Source: a virus. Taken from it: DNA of 28,924 nucleotides. The notes under the pieces are model-generated. The model was not told where the DNA came from, searched no databases, and worked only from the letters and a program-made list of their open reading frames with translations. Location: the IMG/VR virus record IMGVR_UViG_3300008120_000692, positions 1 through 28,924 of that record, one strand, 5' to 3'. Positions 8,284 to 15,941 of this stretch are shown here, piece after piece (the first letter of the stretch is position 1; each line of letters starts with the position of its first letter). The translations under genes were made by a program, and so were the position numbers.

Positions 8284-8901
8284 ATGACCTTTTCCGGCGA
8301 TCGATTCATGCCATCCGTAATCGCAAAAAACGAAACTGGTGCCGATCTCGGCATCGGCAAAGCTGCTTTGATTCGGATCGGACAAGGCTACTTCAACACC
8401 GAGACTATCCCTCGCAAGGATCCCGAATACCGCCGGGGCTACTACAGACTGTCCGCTTTGACCCCATGTGTATCGGGAGAGACTCCATACTTCGAGTCAA
8501 TGGCGGTATCGATCGAGCCTATACAGAATGGAAAATTTGGAGTGGTAGCGATCGAGGGATTAGCCATCGCAAATTATGCTGCCCCTCAAAGTGGATTCGT
8601 GCATCCAATTTCTGGAAACAACGTTGCCGGCAGTATGTTTGGTTTTGCAAATGTCGTTACCAAGCCTCAAGACGGTCTTCATTTTGGCGTGTGGGATCTT
8701 TCTTGCCGCGCAATGCAGGCACCGTATGAGCTCACGACAAACTGGTCTGCAGGAAGCGCAACCGCGACCATCGGTAATTGGTCGACGCCGATCTTAGACT
8801 CTTTCAACATAGCTAGTTGGCAAACCACTGGCGATAAAGGAATGGCCGTGTGGACGAGTGGGTATTGGCGTGTGATCACTCCTTGGTGCGTGGGGGAATA
8901 A
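8284..8901 (+). CDS. Predicted tail tip/virion protein
   Basis: A 205-residue, mainly beta protein seven bases after the previous gene. An ATG at 8284 gives MTFSGDRFMPSV; an internal ATG at 8308 (MPSVIAKNETG) is an equally possible start. The sequence from there (ADLGIGKAALI, later GKFGVVAIEGLAIANYAAP) resembles small phage beta-sandwich proteins. It has only two Cys, in contrast to the next gene. No enzyme motif or signal. Role inferred from place in the tail block. Confidence 0.5.
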   Translation: MTFSGDRFMPSVIAKNETGADLGIGKAALIRIGQGYFNTETIPRKDPEYRRGYYRLSALTPCVSGETPYFESMAVSIEPIQNGKFGVVAIEGLAIANYAAPQSGFVHPISGNNVAGSMFGFANVVTKPQDGLHFGVWDLSCRAMQAPYELTTNWSAGSATATIGNWSTPILDSFNIASWQTTGDKGMAVWTSGYWRVITPWCVGE

Positions 8902-8902
8902 C

Positions 8903-9967
8903 ATGGTCGCGATACCTGATCTGACCTGCACCTGGTGCGACGCCGAGGAGCAGCAAAAGAAACGCCACACCTGCCGAGACGGCAACTGCAGACGTGCCAA
9001 GTTGCGAAACCGCACTTGGAACATGACCGTGACGAACAACACTCGTTTTGTCTGCGTGGCAACCGCGAACAATACCATGTTCCAATCGATCAATGCCTGC
9101 TGTGATCGCATTCGAGCTGGCTGCGGATCGCAAGTCGATCGAAACGGAATCTATCGTTGGCGACGCTATGAGTACGCGTACAACTCGATCACGCAAAAGG
9201 CTCGGTATTGTGGCAATCCAACAGCGAACGAGTGTTACCAGTACGGACCTATCACGGTTTGCAATCGAACGGTTCAATACGCTCAAATGTGTGTCCTCGG
9301 TTGGCGAATGGTGACAACACTGAGCTCAGTAGACCTGTACATTTCGAGGACACCGCCTCGCTACAACTGCGAGCCAGATCGATGCCAATACAGATTGGCA
9401 CTCGTGATTGACGGAACCATGGGCCTGTCGTGGGCCAACCAGGTCACCAATGGATCCAATGTCACAAACAACAGCACCGCTGCTTTTTGCGGCGTGGTGG
9501 ATTGTCCTGATGGACCGTTAGGTGTCTGGCCAATTTCGTCGCTCCCAAGCTTCAACTCGAACCAGGTCCCGGTAACGCAACATCCTTTTCGATTCGTGCT
9601 GCGTCGCAGCGTCGATGTGTTGGAGTTCCCGATGGTGTTTGATGCGACCGGCGCGGTCGAAGTCACTTGTGGCCCCAAATGCGCGTCGAGCATTGGCAGC
9701 ATTTCGCTAAATCTTTCCGATCCCCCCGAGTTCGAATGCACCGCCCCGACCGGCCTGCCACCGACCTCTGGAGTGCCTCCCAACCCAAACGACCCTTGCC
9801 AACAAATGAGTTGCGAGGAGCTAATGGAAAGATGCACGGGCCTGTTGCCAATTGATTTCGTGTGGGGGTCGAGCACACTGATTTCATCGTCCGATAGCGG
9901 TGTCATGACTCCAGGCAGCTTGCCCAATCCGTTTATCCCAGCGTCTTGGACGGTAGATCTATCATGA
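8903..9967 (+). CDS. Cysteine-rich predicted virion protein
   Basis: A 354-residue protein with 22 cysteines by my count (about 6%), far above its neighbours. The N-terminus has CTWC, then C-x4-C near residues 24-29 (CRDGNC), and later CC, then spaced Cys to about residue 190. Residues about 195-270 have few Cys and look like a beta domain. The C-terminal part has paired Cys (CGPKC, DPCQQMSC) and a Pro-rich linker. No signal peptide. The Cys pairs could form disulfides or bind metal; the sequence does not decide. Its end overlaps the start of an Erv/ALR sulfhydryl-oxidase-like gene by four bases (ATGA), which hints that disulfides matter. No known family recognised. Confidence 0.6.
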   Translation: MVAIPDLTCTWCDAEEQQKKRHTCRDGNCRRAKLRNRTWNMTVTNNTRFVCVATANNTMFQSINACCDRIRAGCGSQVDRNGIYRWRRYEYAYNSITQKARYCGNPTANECYQYGPITVCNRTVQYAQMCVLGWRMVTTLSSVDLYISRTPPRYNCEPDRCQYRLALVIDGTMGLSWANQVTNGSNVTNNSTAAFCGVVDCPDGPLGVWPISSLPSFNSNQVPVTQHPFRFVLRRSVDVLEFPMVFDATGAVEVTCGPKCASSIGSISLNLSDPPEFECTAPTGLPPTSGVPPNPNDPCQQMSCEELMERCTGLLPIDFVWGSSTLISSSDSGVMTPGSLPNPFIPASWTVDLS

Positions 9968-11124
9968 TGCAAGATCTATTCGGCCATCCAATTCGATCCG
10001 GCACCTTTACGACTTCCATCGTCGATGGGATCACGGGCCAAGTCCATGAATTCGGCGAAGATCTTTACCTGGATCCCTCTCAGCGAGAAACCGGATGGCC
10101 GGCAATCCACTTGTACGCTTTCCGCAATCAGTCCAAATGGAGCTCTGACGCAGCCCGAGAGTGGTTTGCTGAATGGCTTCGGTGGAGTCTGCCAGGTGGT
10201 TGCGATTGCTCAGCCCACTGGGGCAAGACGATCAAGCAATACCCGCCTTCCTTCGACGATCCGATGGGCTTTTTCTATTGGACGGTAAATGTTCACAACA
10301 GCGTCAACGAGCGGATCTCCATCGATGGTAGCCACCCAATCATTCCACCTGCCCGCGCATTCGAGATTTGGTCGAGAATCGCCGAGGCCGGGCAGGTGGC
10401 TTGGTTTCGTCCTGTGAATGATACCATCAACGGCGGTCGCCGTCTTGTGATCACCATCGCCACTGGCAAGGGCCGCGAGTGGCTTAAGGTGACAGGCGAT
10501 TCGATGCAAGCTTACGCAGCTCGGGTGGGAGCGGATTTTGTTGCCCTGCAGAACACAACCCAAGGCTGGTGGGGGCTCGAAAAGTTTCGCGTCCACGAAT
10601 TCGCCAAGCAATACGACGAGACGCTGTACCTCGATGCAGACATCCTCGTCACTGAGGCTGCCGACGAATCGATTTTCCAGACCGAGGCAAGCGTTTCGAT
10701 ACACGACGAATACAGCTATTTGCCGGCAACTGCATGGGTCGAAGCATCGGTAAAGCTAGTTTCGAGTTGCCTCGATTACACGCCCAAAGATAGGCAGTTT
10801 TTGCGATCGCTTAATTCTGGAGTCGTACACTGCAAGCGATCTGGTGCGGATGTGTGGATGCCGCCCAAGTTGCCGATTCCAACGAGCCACGTTGCCGAGC
10901 AGACTGTTGTCGGGCTCAACTTCGATCGTTTGCAAGTCGCCAAACGAATGTTTTCGAGACTTAGAAACGCGCAGTGCTGGCACCCTCGTTTTGCTTCACT
11001 GCTGCACAACGCTCAATTTGTCCACGCTTCTGGAAAGCAGAAGAAAACCGAGTTGCTTCGATCGCTCGTAGAGCAGCTTCGGGAGGTCGGAAACCCGCCG
11101 CTAACACTCACCCCAAAGGATTGA
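9964..11124 (+). CDS. Erv/ALR-like sulfhydryl oxidase domain fused to a GT-A-type glycosyltransferase
   Basis: A 386-residue, two-domain protein. Residues about 40-130 match the Erv1/ALR pattern: GWPAIHLYAF (the W..H segment), a C80-D-C82 pair followed by SAHW, and H111-N-S-V-N, the FAD-binding HNxVN motif. Erv enzymes use FAD to make disulfides and pass electrons to oxygen. The active pair is CxC, not CxxC. Residues about 160-290 resemble a GT-A glycosyltransferase (GT8-like): RLVITIATGKG at the start and YLDADILV with a DxD metal/nucleotide-sugar motif at D224-A-D226. The ATG at 9964 overlaps the previous stop (ATGA); a TTG at 9946 would add six residues. Substrate, acceptor and location are unknown. 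The oxidase call is well supported by motif order, the GT class less so. Confidence 0.65.
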   Translation: MMQDLFGHPIRSGTFTTSIVDGITGQVHEFGEDLYLDPSQRETGWPAIHLYAFRNQSKWSSDAAREWFAEWLRWSLPGGCDCSAHWGKTIKQYPPSFDDPMGFFYWTVNVHNSVNERISIDGSHPIIPPARAFEIWSRIAEAGQVAWFRPVNDTINGGRRLVITIATGKGREWLKVTGDSMQAYAARVGADFVALQNTTQGWWGLEKFRVHEFAKQYDETLYLDADILVTEAADESIFQTEASVSIHDEYSYLPATAWVEASVKLVSSCLDYTPKDRQFLRSLNSGVVHCKRSGADVWMPPKLPIPTSHVAEQTVVGLNFDRLQVAKRMFSRLRNAQCWHPRFASLLHNAQFVHASGKQKKTELLRSLVEQLREVGNPPLTLTPKD

Positions 11125-11128
11125 GTCG

Positions 11129-11635
11129 ATGAGATGCCCACGCCTGCTTGGTCTTATGACTCGCGCTCGAGTGATTTTCGCTCGCGAGGCAAACACGCTC
11201 TCGATCCAATTGCCAGACGACAGCGAGATCGACCTGGTGCTCATCGATTGCTTCACCCCTCCGCTGCTGGAGAAGGTCGATCATTATCGAATCGAGAACG
11301 GTGAAAAGCTTCTTTTCCACAAAGAGCGCCCCAACCGGCTAGGTGTTGAAGCACTCAAGGTAACGACTGCAGCGATTGCCAAGATGCCCACTTGGACGCG
11401 AGTCTTTTTCCCGACACCTCGCAACGATCGCGAGTGGTTTCGCAATCTGAAGCCTGGATCGAAGCAGCCAGGCCACATTTGGATAACTGAGTCACAGACA
11501 CTGAATGAGCATCTGGTACAGGCTGGAGTGGCCACTGTCACTCAGCCAGACTACGGATCCCCAAATTTCGACGGTCAAAAGTTCGCCACCAGTCAGGAGG
11601 ATGTTCGCTTATGGTCGTTTTCTGCGCAGAACTAG
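11129..11635 (+). CDS. Staphylococcal-nuclease-like (thermonuclease fold) protein, probably inactive
   Basis: A 168-residue protein. The order DLVLIDCFTP (residues 35-44), GVEAL (72-76) and LNEHLVQAGVA (125-135) matches the SNase fold pattern, in which the last segment ends the barrel and GxEA carries a catalytic Glu. A clear equivalent of the second catalytic Arg is missing: the segment before LNEHLV reads PGHIWITESQT where active enzymes have GR. It could be a nuclease with altered chemistry or a binding protein. The gene follows the Erv/GT gene by four bases, preceded by AAAGGA. The family call is moderate. Confidence 0.5.
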   Translation: MRCPRLLGLMTRARVIFAREANTLSIQLPDDSEIDLVLIDCFTPPLLEKVDHYRIENGEKLLFHKERPNRLGVEALKVTTAAIAKMPTWTRVFFPTPRNDREWFRNLKPGSKQPGHIWITESQTLNEHLVQAGVATVTQPDYGSPNFDGQKFATSQEDVRLWSFSAQN

Positions 11636-11868
11636 AGCACTTGCTCGATCACACTGCTGGCCCACAAGGCCGGTACCGAAGACAGCCAAGAAACACTGGC
11701 CCAACGTGCAAGTGTTGTGGCGCTCCCTACGTGGCTCGATCGACACGACCACGGATCACTTACTACTACCCTCGATGCCAATGTGCTCCGAGGCATGGAA
11801 TTCCAAAGCTTCGCCCAAGCAGATTCAACCATGGCCAAGAAACCTCCAGCAGCAGCTCCAGCCGATGA
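11611..11868 (+). CDS. Small zinc-ribbon protein
   Basis: An 85-residue protein overlapping the previous gene by 25 bases and the terminase start by 38, in a different frame from both. The core reads PTCKCCGAPYVARSTRP then YYYPRCQCAP: two Cys clusters about 25 residues apart, the layout of small phage zinc ribbons related to Com and Ogr-type proteins. It probably binds metal and nucleic acid. The Ser-rich C-terminus past residue 75 overlaps the alanine-rich start of the terminase and is probably constrained by it. Small size and double overlap lower confidence. Confidence 0.45.
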   Translation: MVVFCAELEHLLDHTAGPQGRYRRQPRNTGPTCKCCGAPYVARSTRPRITYYYPRCQCAPRHGIPKLRPSRFNHGQETSSSSSSR

Positions 11869-13894
11869 TTTCGACGACGAGGACGAGGTCGACAACAAGC
11901 GGCCTCGTGATTCGTATAGCAAACATCGTAAGCGACAGGCTTCCAAGGCAAAGGAAGAATCGACCGAAGCTCGTGACATTGGCCCGATCCCTGCGATCGT
12001 CAATCCAAAGCGACGCGAGTCCTGTCGTAAAGACCTGAAGCGGTTCCTGCTGACGTACTTTAAAGAATCGTTTCCGCTGCCTTTTTCGCCAGACCATGAG
12101 CGAATCCTTAAAGACATCGAACAACGCGCGATCGACGGTGGTTTGAAATGCATCGCTATGCCTCGTGGATCCGGCAAGACAACGATCTTGCTGCGAGCGA
12201 TGCAGTGGGTGCTGTGTTACGCGCACCGACGGTTTGGAGTGCTCGTTGAAGCAGACGAGGGTGCAGCCGAGGAATCGCTCGACGTGGTCAAAATAGAGTG
12301 GGAAACCAACCCGCTACTGCTCGAGGATTTCCCGGAGATCGCTTACCCCATTCGATGCCTCGAAGGGATCACCCAGCGAGGCAACGCCCAAACCACCAAC
12401 GGCAAGCGAACGCTGATCGGATGGAAACGCAAAGAGCTCGTCTTTCCAACCGTTGAAGGATCACCGGCAAGTGGTGCTGTCATTCGTGTGACGGGGATCC
12501 TGGGCCGAGTGCGCGGAATGCAAAAAGTAACCGCAGACGGCAAGACGCAGCGTCCGGATTTCGTCCTGGTGAACGACCCTCAAACCGACACGTCTGCATT
12601 ATCCGATCCAGAGTGTGCCAAGCGGGAAAAGGTGATTGGTGGAGCCATCCTAGGTCTAGCTGGACCTGGAAAGCGAATTGCAGGGTTTGGAGCAGTCACG
12701 GTCATTCGCGAGGGAGATGTCGCAGACCGGATGCTTAACACCAAGCTGATGCCCAAGTGGCACGGCGACCGCTGCAAGCTTGTCTATGAATGGCCAACGA
12801 ATACGGATTTGTGGGACAAGTATTTCGACCTGCGATCCGAGGAGATTGCAGAAGGAAACGACGAGCACCCAAAGGCGACCAAATACTACAAAGCTAACCG
12901 CAAAGAAATGGATGCTGGATCCAAGGTCGGCTGGGAGCATCGGAAGTACACGCACGAACTATCCGCGATCCAGCATGCAATGGATCTGCGGTTCGACAAC
13001 CCAGACACATTTGACGCGGAGTATCAGAATGAACCGAAATCAGCTGTTGTTGCTGTCGATGGCATGCATTGCCTTACGTCAGACGAATTTTGCTTGCGCA
13101 TACTGCCAACCCACCGTCGTGGAGAAATCCCCGACTGGGTCGAGCACATCACCCTCGGATGCGACGTCCAGGGATCTTCGCTCTGGTGGGTCGTCACTGG
13201 TATCGGTTCGGACTTTTCCGGACTCGTGGTTGATTACGGAATCTGGCCAGATCCTGGCATCGACTACATCACGCTCTCAGAGATCGATCGAACGATCATA
13301 CGAGCCACCGGAATCCGATCGCCCAACGAGTCGCTACTGGCAGCGCTGAACAAGCTTCGAGACGAACGACTGGCCGTCACGTACACACGCGATGACGGCA
13401 CGCAGCTGCGGCCAGAGATCATGGTCGTTGACGCTGGCTATCAGTCCGAGGTTGTCTATCGATTTAGCCAGCAGCATCAGCACGTGGTGCCCAGTCACGG
13501 TAAAGGGGTCACGGCCCGGCAGCGTCCATGGGCGATGGAAAAAAAGAAGGCAGGCGAGCGCATGGGATTCGGCTGGCGGATGCCTCCGACACGAGGAACC
13601 CGGGCCCCGCGGTACGCCTTGATCGACACTAACACCTGGAAGACCTCGATGGCCGAACGATGGACGACTGATGCCGGTGAGCCTGGTGCCTGGTGGCTTT
13701 ACGGCCGCGGTGGGTGCGTCGATCCTGGGAGTAAAAGTCCCCGGGGAGTCCGACCGAGTCGTCAAGCGACGCAAGATCTCGATGAGCGACCGCCAAAGCT
13801 CTCAATCAAGCGAATCCCGCGAGCAAGACGCATTTCGGGCTATGGGGTCAAAGACGGCCAACGATCGCTTCGAAGCCGTCATGGAAGCAGTTAG
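11831..13894 (+). CDS. Terminase large subunit, GpA-type, with aberrant C-terminus
   Basis: Read from ATG 11831 (MAKKPPAAAP) the protein is 687 residues; a GTG at 11717 would extend it through the zinc-ribbon gene and is unlikely. An acidic, charged N-terminal tail precedes the ATPase: Walker A PRGSGKTT at 111-118 and a Walker B-like PDFVLVNDPQ at 242-251. The nuclease half has TLGCDVQG (D445) and IMVVDAGYQ (D534). It cuts concatemers and drives DNA into the procapsid. The family reading is clear to WWLYG (residues 621-625, ending at base 13705). After that the frame gives an Arg/Ser-rich stretch with no family likeness, while another frame continues AAVGASILGVKVPGES, which looks like the true family C-terminus. 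A deletion plus frameshift, or a sequencing error, is likely (see 13704-13955). Confidence 0.8.
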   Translation: MAKKPPAAAPADDFDDEDEVDNKRPRDSYSKHRKRQASKAKEESTEARDIGPIPAIVNPKRRESCRKDLKRFLLTYFKESFPLPFSPDHERILKDIEQRAIDGGLKCIAMPRGSGKTTILLRAMQWVLCYAHRRFGVLVEADEGAAEESLDVVKIEWETNPLLLEDFPEIAYPIRCLEGITQRGNAQTTNGKRTLIGWKRKELVFPTVEGSPASGAVIRVTGILGRVRGMQKVTADGKTQRPDFVLVNDPQTDTSALSDPECAKREKVIGGAILGLAGPGKRIAGFGAVTVIREGDVADRMLNTKLMPKWHGDRCKLVYEWPTNTDLWDKYFDLRSEEIAEGNDEHPKATKYYKANRKEMDAGSKVGWEHRKYTHELSAIQHAMDLRFDNPDTFDAEYQNEPKSAVVAVDGMHCLTSDEFCLRILPTHRRGEIPDWVEHITLGCDVQGSSLWWVVTGIGSDFSGLVVDYGIWPDPGIDYITLSEIDRTIIRATGIRSPNESLLAALNKLRDERLAVTYTRDDGTQLRPEIMVVDAGYQSEVVYRFSQQHQHVVPSHGKGVTARQRPWAMEKKKAGERMGFGWRMPPTRGTRAPRYALIDTNTWKTSMAERWTTDAGEPGAWWLYGRGGCVDPGSKSPRGVRPSRQATQDLDERPPKLSIKRIPRARRISGYGVKDGQRSLRSRHGSS

Positions 13895-13955
13895 CAAGCC
13901 TACTGGAAAGATGAGTCTAGCCGAGTTGCGAGCGCTCAGGCGCAAGTCTAGCTGA
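13704..13955 (+). pseudogene. Displaced C-terminal remnant of the terminase large subunit
   Basis: In the +1 frame relative to the terminase, the protein reads AAVGASILGVKVPGES from 13704 and continues to a normal-looking end (KMSLAELRALRRKSS) at 13955. From memory of the GpA family, AxxASxLGVxLPG follows directly after the DNHWxDC motif that carries the last nuclease acid. Here about 40-50 residues (the HxLLADHLTAEY, EGRGR and DNHW blocks) are absent between WWLYG and this segment. A lost piece of 3n+2 bases would explain both the gap and the frame change. The ATG at 13671, or the one at 13782 (MSDRQSSQSSE), could also start a separate small gene. Its last 39 bases face the end of the leftward operon. 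Confidence 0.5.
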
Positions 13956-14258
13956 TGCGTCCAAATCAAAAATGTCGTAGCCGAACACAAAGACCGACGC
14001 TTCCCTAATTTTTTGCTCTGCCTCACGTGAGGCGTTCGCCGACGCTAGTATCTCCTCTTTGGACATCTCACTTCCGCGAATCGCAAGATCATGTTGACGG
14101 CCCCGAAGCTCGAAAGCCTCTTGCGCGCACAGCTCAAAAAAAGTGGCTATGAGTGAAAATCGAGTGTTTGGATCCCTGTGCTTCCAAGCCAACAGCCGCT
14201 GTTTTGCTACCACGGCTCTATACTCGGCATCTGTGTAATCGTTAGTTGGATGTCGCAT
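13917..14258 (-). CDS. Small phage protein of unknown function, last gene of the leftward operon
   Basis: A 113-residue protein. The ATG at 14258 (MRHPTNDYTDAEYRAVVAKQ) is preceded by GGAGACAAGA, a better start than an upstream one at 14330. It is mostly helical, with one Cys and a C-terminal VFGYDIFDLDASA. A similar FGxDIF ending is found in the next gene upstream, so the two may be diverged copies. No motif identifies a function. It converges on the terminase end and overlaps the last 39 bases. Confidence 0.55.
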   Translation of the reverse strand: MRHPTNDYTDAEYRAVVAKQRLLAWKHRDPNTRFSLIATFFELCAQEAFELRGRQHDLAIRGSEMSKEEILASANASREAEQKIREASVFVFGYDIFDLDASARLAPERSQLG

Positions 14259-14604
14259 TCTTGTCTCCTTGCTGCGAGCGATGAGGTGCAATTTCTGTGG
14301 GGTTCCCAGGCATGAAAATGTCTTCGCCAAACGTCCGAATCGAATGCCGCCGGATCATCGATTCCATTTCGTCCATAGCTTGTTTGGCCTGAAAAGCTTC
14401 GTCCGTCATGTTCGTTGGGCTGTTTATGCACCCGTAATTGAGCACGAAAGTGTTGCGTAATTTAGCGAGGTCGTTGGCGACCTTCGCTAAGCTCATTATG
14501 AAATTCGCGATCCGCATTTGCCGATGATGATCGATTTCTTGATCTTCCGACCACATCTCTATCGTACGCATCCGCTGGAACTTGTCGTGCTCAACCGCTT
14601 TCAT
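14242..14604 (-). CDS. Small helical phage protein, possible paralogue of its neighbour
   Basis: A 120-residue protein starting MKAVEHDKFQRMRTIEMW. Long helices with many Met, Asp and Gln suggest a coiled-coil bundle. The C-terminus (RTFGEDIFMPGNPTEI) shares FGxDIF with the protein at 13917-14258, and the genes overlap by 17 bases. An AAAGG about six bases before the ATG would serve as ribosome site. Function unknown. Confidence 0.55.
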   Translation of the reverse strand: MKAVEHDKFQRMRTIEMWSEDQEIDHHRQMRIANFIMSLAKVANDLAKLRNTFVLNYGCINSPTNMTDEAFQAKQAMDEMESMIRRHSIRTFGEDIFMPGNPTEIAPHRSQQGDKNATSN

Positions 14605-14706
14605 GATTTGCCTTTCTTTCTCGGTTCTAGTCTACGGACACCGCAGGCCCACAAACAGGCCCACAATGAAGAAAACCCAAGCGTTTTTCAGCTTGTGCGA
14701 GTCTTG

Positions 14707-15231
14707 CTAAGACTCGCAGATGTTGAGTTTTGCACCATGCTCCCAAATGCAGAGCACGCACCCAAAGGGTGGCCTTTCATTTGGCTGTATAGCTTTCTGT
14801 CCAGGTTTTAGGAAACGCAATCTACCCGGGAGAAATTCCACGCGCAGAGGGCTGTCGATACGATCCCTGTACGGCTCTATGCCTTTTTGCCACCAAGTTT
14901 GTTCAGTCCTGTTTGCAGGTAACAGCAGAACAATCAAGCTTGCTTCCGTTTCCATCCAAGCTTTTTCTATCCACGGAAGAATATGGCTAAACGGCGGATT
15001 GCAGTAGACTCGCTCGCCTTTCCATGATTTTGACAATGCGTCATCATCAACCGTCCAATGCCGATCCAACTTGCGATTCTCGATCGAGGATGCCGCGTCT
15101 ATCGTAAATGCGAATCTTTCATTCAGTCGTTCAAAGTCTTCAATCGGCAACGCACGATCATCGACATTCTTGTTTGATCCAGCGTATCTGGTTTGCTGCG
15201 GATGATTTTTAGCCTTGAATTTAACAAGCAT
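14707..15231 (-). CDS. Phage DNA N-6-adenine methyltransferase (Dam family)
   Basis: A 174-residue protein of the phage Dam type. Residues 30-46 (IEDFERLNERFAFTIDAA) are the AdoMet-binding motif I region, and VYCNPPF at 75-81 is the catalytic N-P-P-F (DPPY class). The interval NRKLDRHWTVDDDAL between them is characteristic of this phage family, and EASLIVLLLPANRTEQTWW follows. Such enzymes methylate adenine, usually in GATC, and may protect phage DNA from restriction. The length is normal for the family. Located in the leftward early operon between small unknown genes. Confidence 0.85.
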   Translation of the reverse strand: MLVKFKAKNHPQQTRYAGSNKNVDDRALPIEDFERLNERFAFTIDAASSIENRKLDRHWTVDDDALSKSWKGERVYCNPPFSHILPWIEKAWMETEASLIVLLLPANRTEQTWWQKGIEPYRDRIDSPLRVEFLPGRLRFLKPGQKAIQPNERPPFGCVLCIWEHGAKLNICES

Positions 15232-15264
15232 TAGCTTACCTCAACAACTCCAGTTTTCCTTTGC

Positions 15265-15486
15265 CTAAGACTCGCAATCGTCGGTTTTCAGCTCCCGCTC
15301 TGCCGTCAGCATGAACCAATCCAAGTCGACTTTCGGGAACATCTTTTTGGTTGTGTAGGGCCCCGAGTGAGTAATTCGGTAGCCTTTATCTTCCAATTCT
15401 GCGAACACGGATGATTTGTTTTCAAAGTGCTCAACAATTTCGATCCGCTCAATGACCGTGATTTTTCGTCTGGGTGATTTACTCAT
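15265..15486 (-). CDS. Hypothetical small phage protein
   Basis: A 73-residue basic/acidic protein starting MSKSPRRKITVIERIEIVEH. Predicted helix at residues 10-30, then a beta-hairpin (GYRITHSGPYTTKKM). No recognised motif. It follows the gene at 15490 after four bases, consistent with operon membership. Confidence 0.5.
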   Translation of the reverse strand: MSKSPRRKITVIERIEIVEHFENKSSVFAELEDKGYRITHSGPYTTKKMFPKVDLDWFMLTAERELKTDDCES

Positions 15487-15489
15487 GTG

Positions 15490-15738
15490 TTACTGTACCC
15501 TATACCACGGAAGCCAGATCCTGTACTCACGCATGAATCCGGCGATGTTGTGTTGGTAGATGAATTGTCCACCTTGGAAGCCAGGAGTCAGGACCTTGTA
15601 GACGCCGAACCGTAGTTGTCTCCAGCCTTGCGAATCTTCAAAGCCGTTTATTTCAAAGCTGCATTCGACGACCCAGCGTCCGACCAGATCTTTTGGGCGT
15701 TGCACCTTTTGCAGGTCTCGCAAAAAACGAATGTTCAT
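15490..15738 (-). CDS. Hypothetical small phage protein
   Basis: An 82-residue protein. I chose the ATG at 15738 (MNIRFLRDLQKVQRPKDLVG) because it overlaps the stop of the gene before it (ATGA); a start at 15771 would run into that gene. The sequence is strand-rich with several Trp, Phe and Tyr (GRWVVECSFEINGFED, then IWLPWYRV), suggesting a compact beta barrel. Function unknown. Confidence 0.55.
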   Translation of the reverse strand: MNIRFLRDLQKVQRPKDLVGRWVVECSFEINGFEDSQGWRQLRFGVYKVLTPGFQGGQFIYQHNIAGFMREYRIWLPWYRVQ

Positions 15739-15938
15739 CGATTCCTCCAAACAAATGCGATCAATGTGCACAGCATCCAGAGACAGTTAGTGAGAACCCA
15801 TAAATTGACGAAAACAAATGGTGTCGCCCATTTTTGATTTTGCGTCACGACAGAGGCGATCAACGCCGGGAACACAGAAATGCTTGGTAATACCAACCAA
15901 GACACGACAAGCAACAAAAAATCGTAATCGGATCTCAT
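15735..15938 (-). CDS. Small membrane protein with two transmembrane helices
   Basis: A 67-residue protein with two hydrophobic segments, residues about 8-30 (LLLVVSWLVLPSISVFPALI) and 39-63 (TPFVFVNLWVLTNCLWMLCT), and a basic C-terminus (WRNR). Size and topology fit a class II holin or an early membrane protein. No endolysin gene lies beside it and it sits in the early block, so a lysis role is weak. It is joined to the next gene by ATGA. Confidence 0.55.
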   Translation of the reverse strand: MRSDYDFLLLVVSWLVLPSISVFPALIASVVTQNQKWATPFVFVNLWVLTNCLWMLCTLIAFVWRNR

Positions 15939-15941
15939 TAA

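Noticed and set aside
13782-13955. Independent small gene MSDRQSSQSSE
   Set aside because: Possible, but the frame upstream reads as terminase C-terminus, so I favour a displaced remnant. Not excluded.
15735-15938. Holin
   Set aside because: Two transmembrane helices fit, but there is no endolysin nearby and it is embedded in early genes, so I kept it as a membrane protein.
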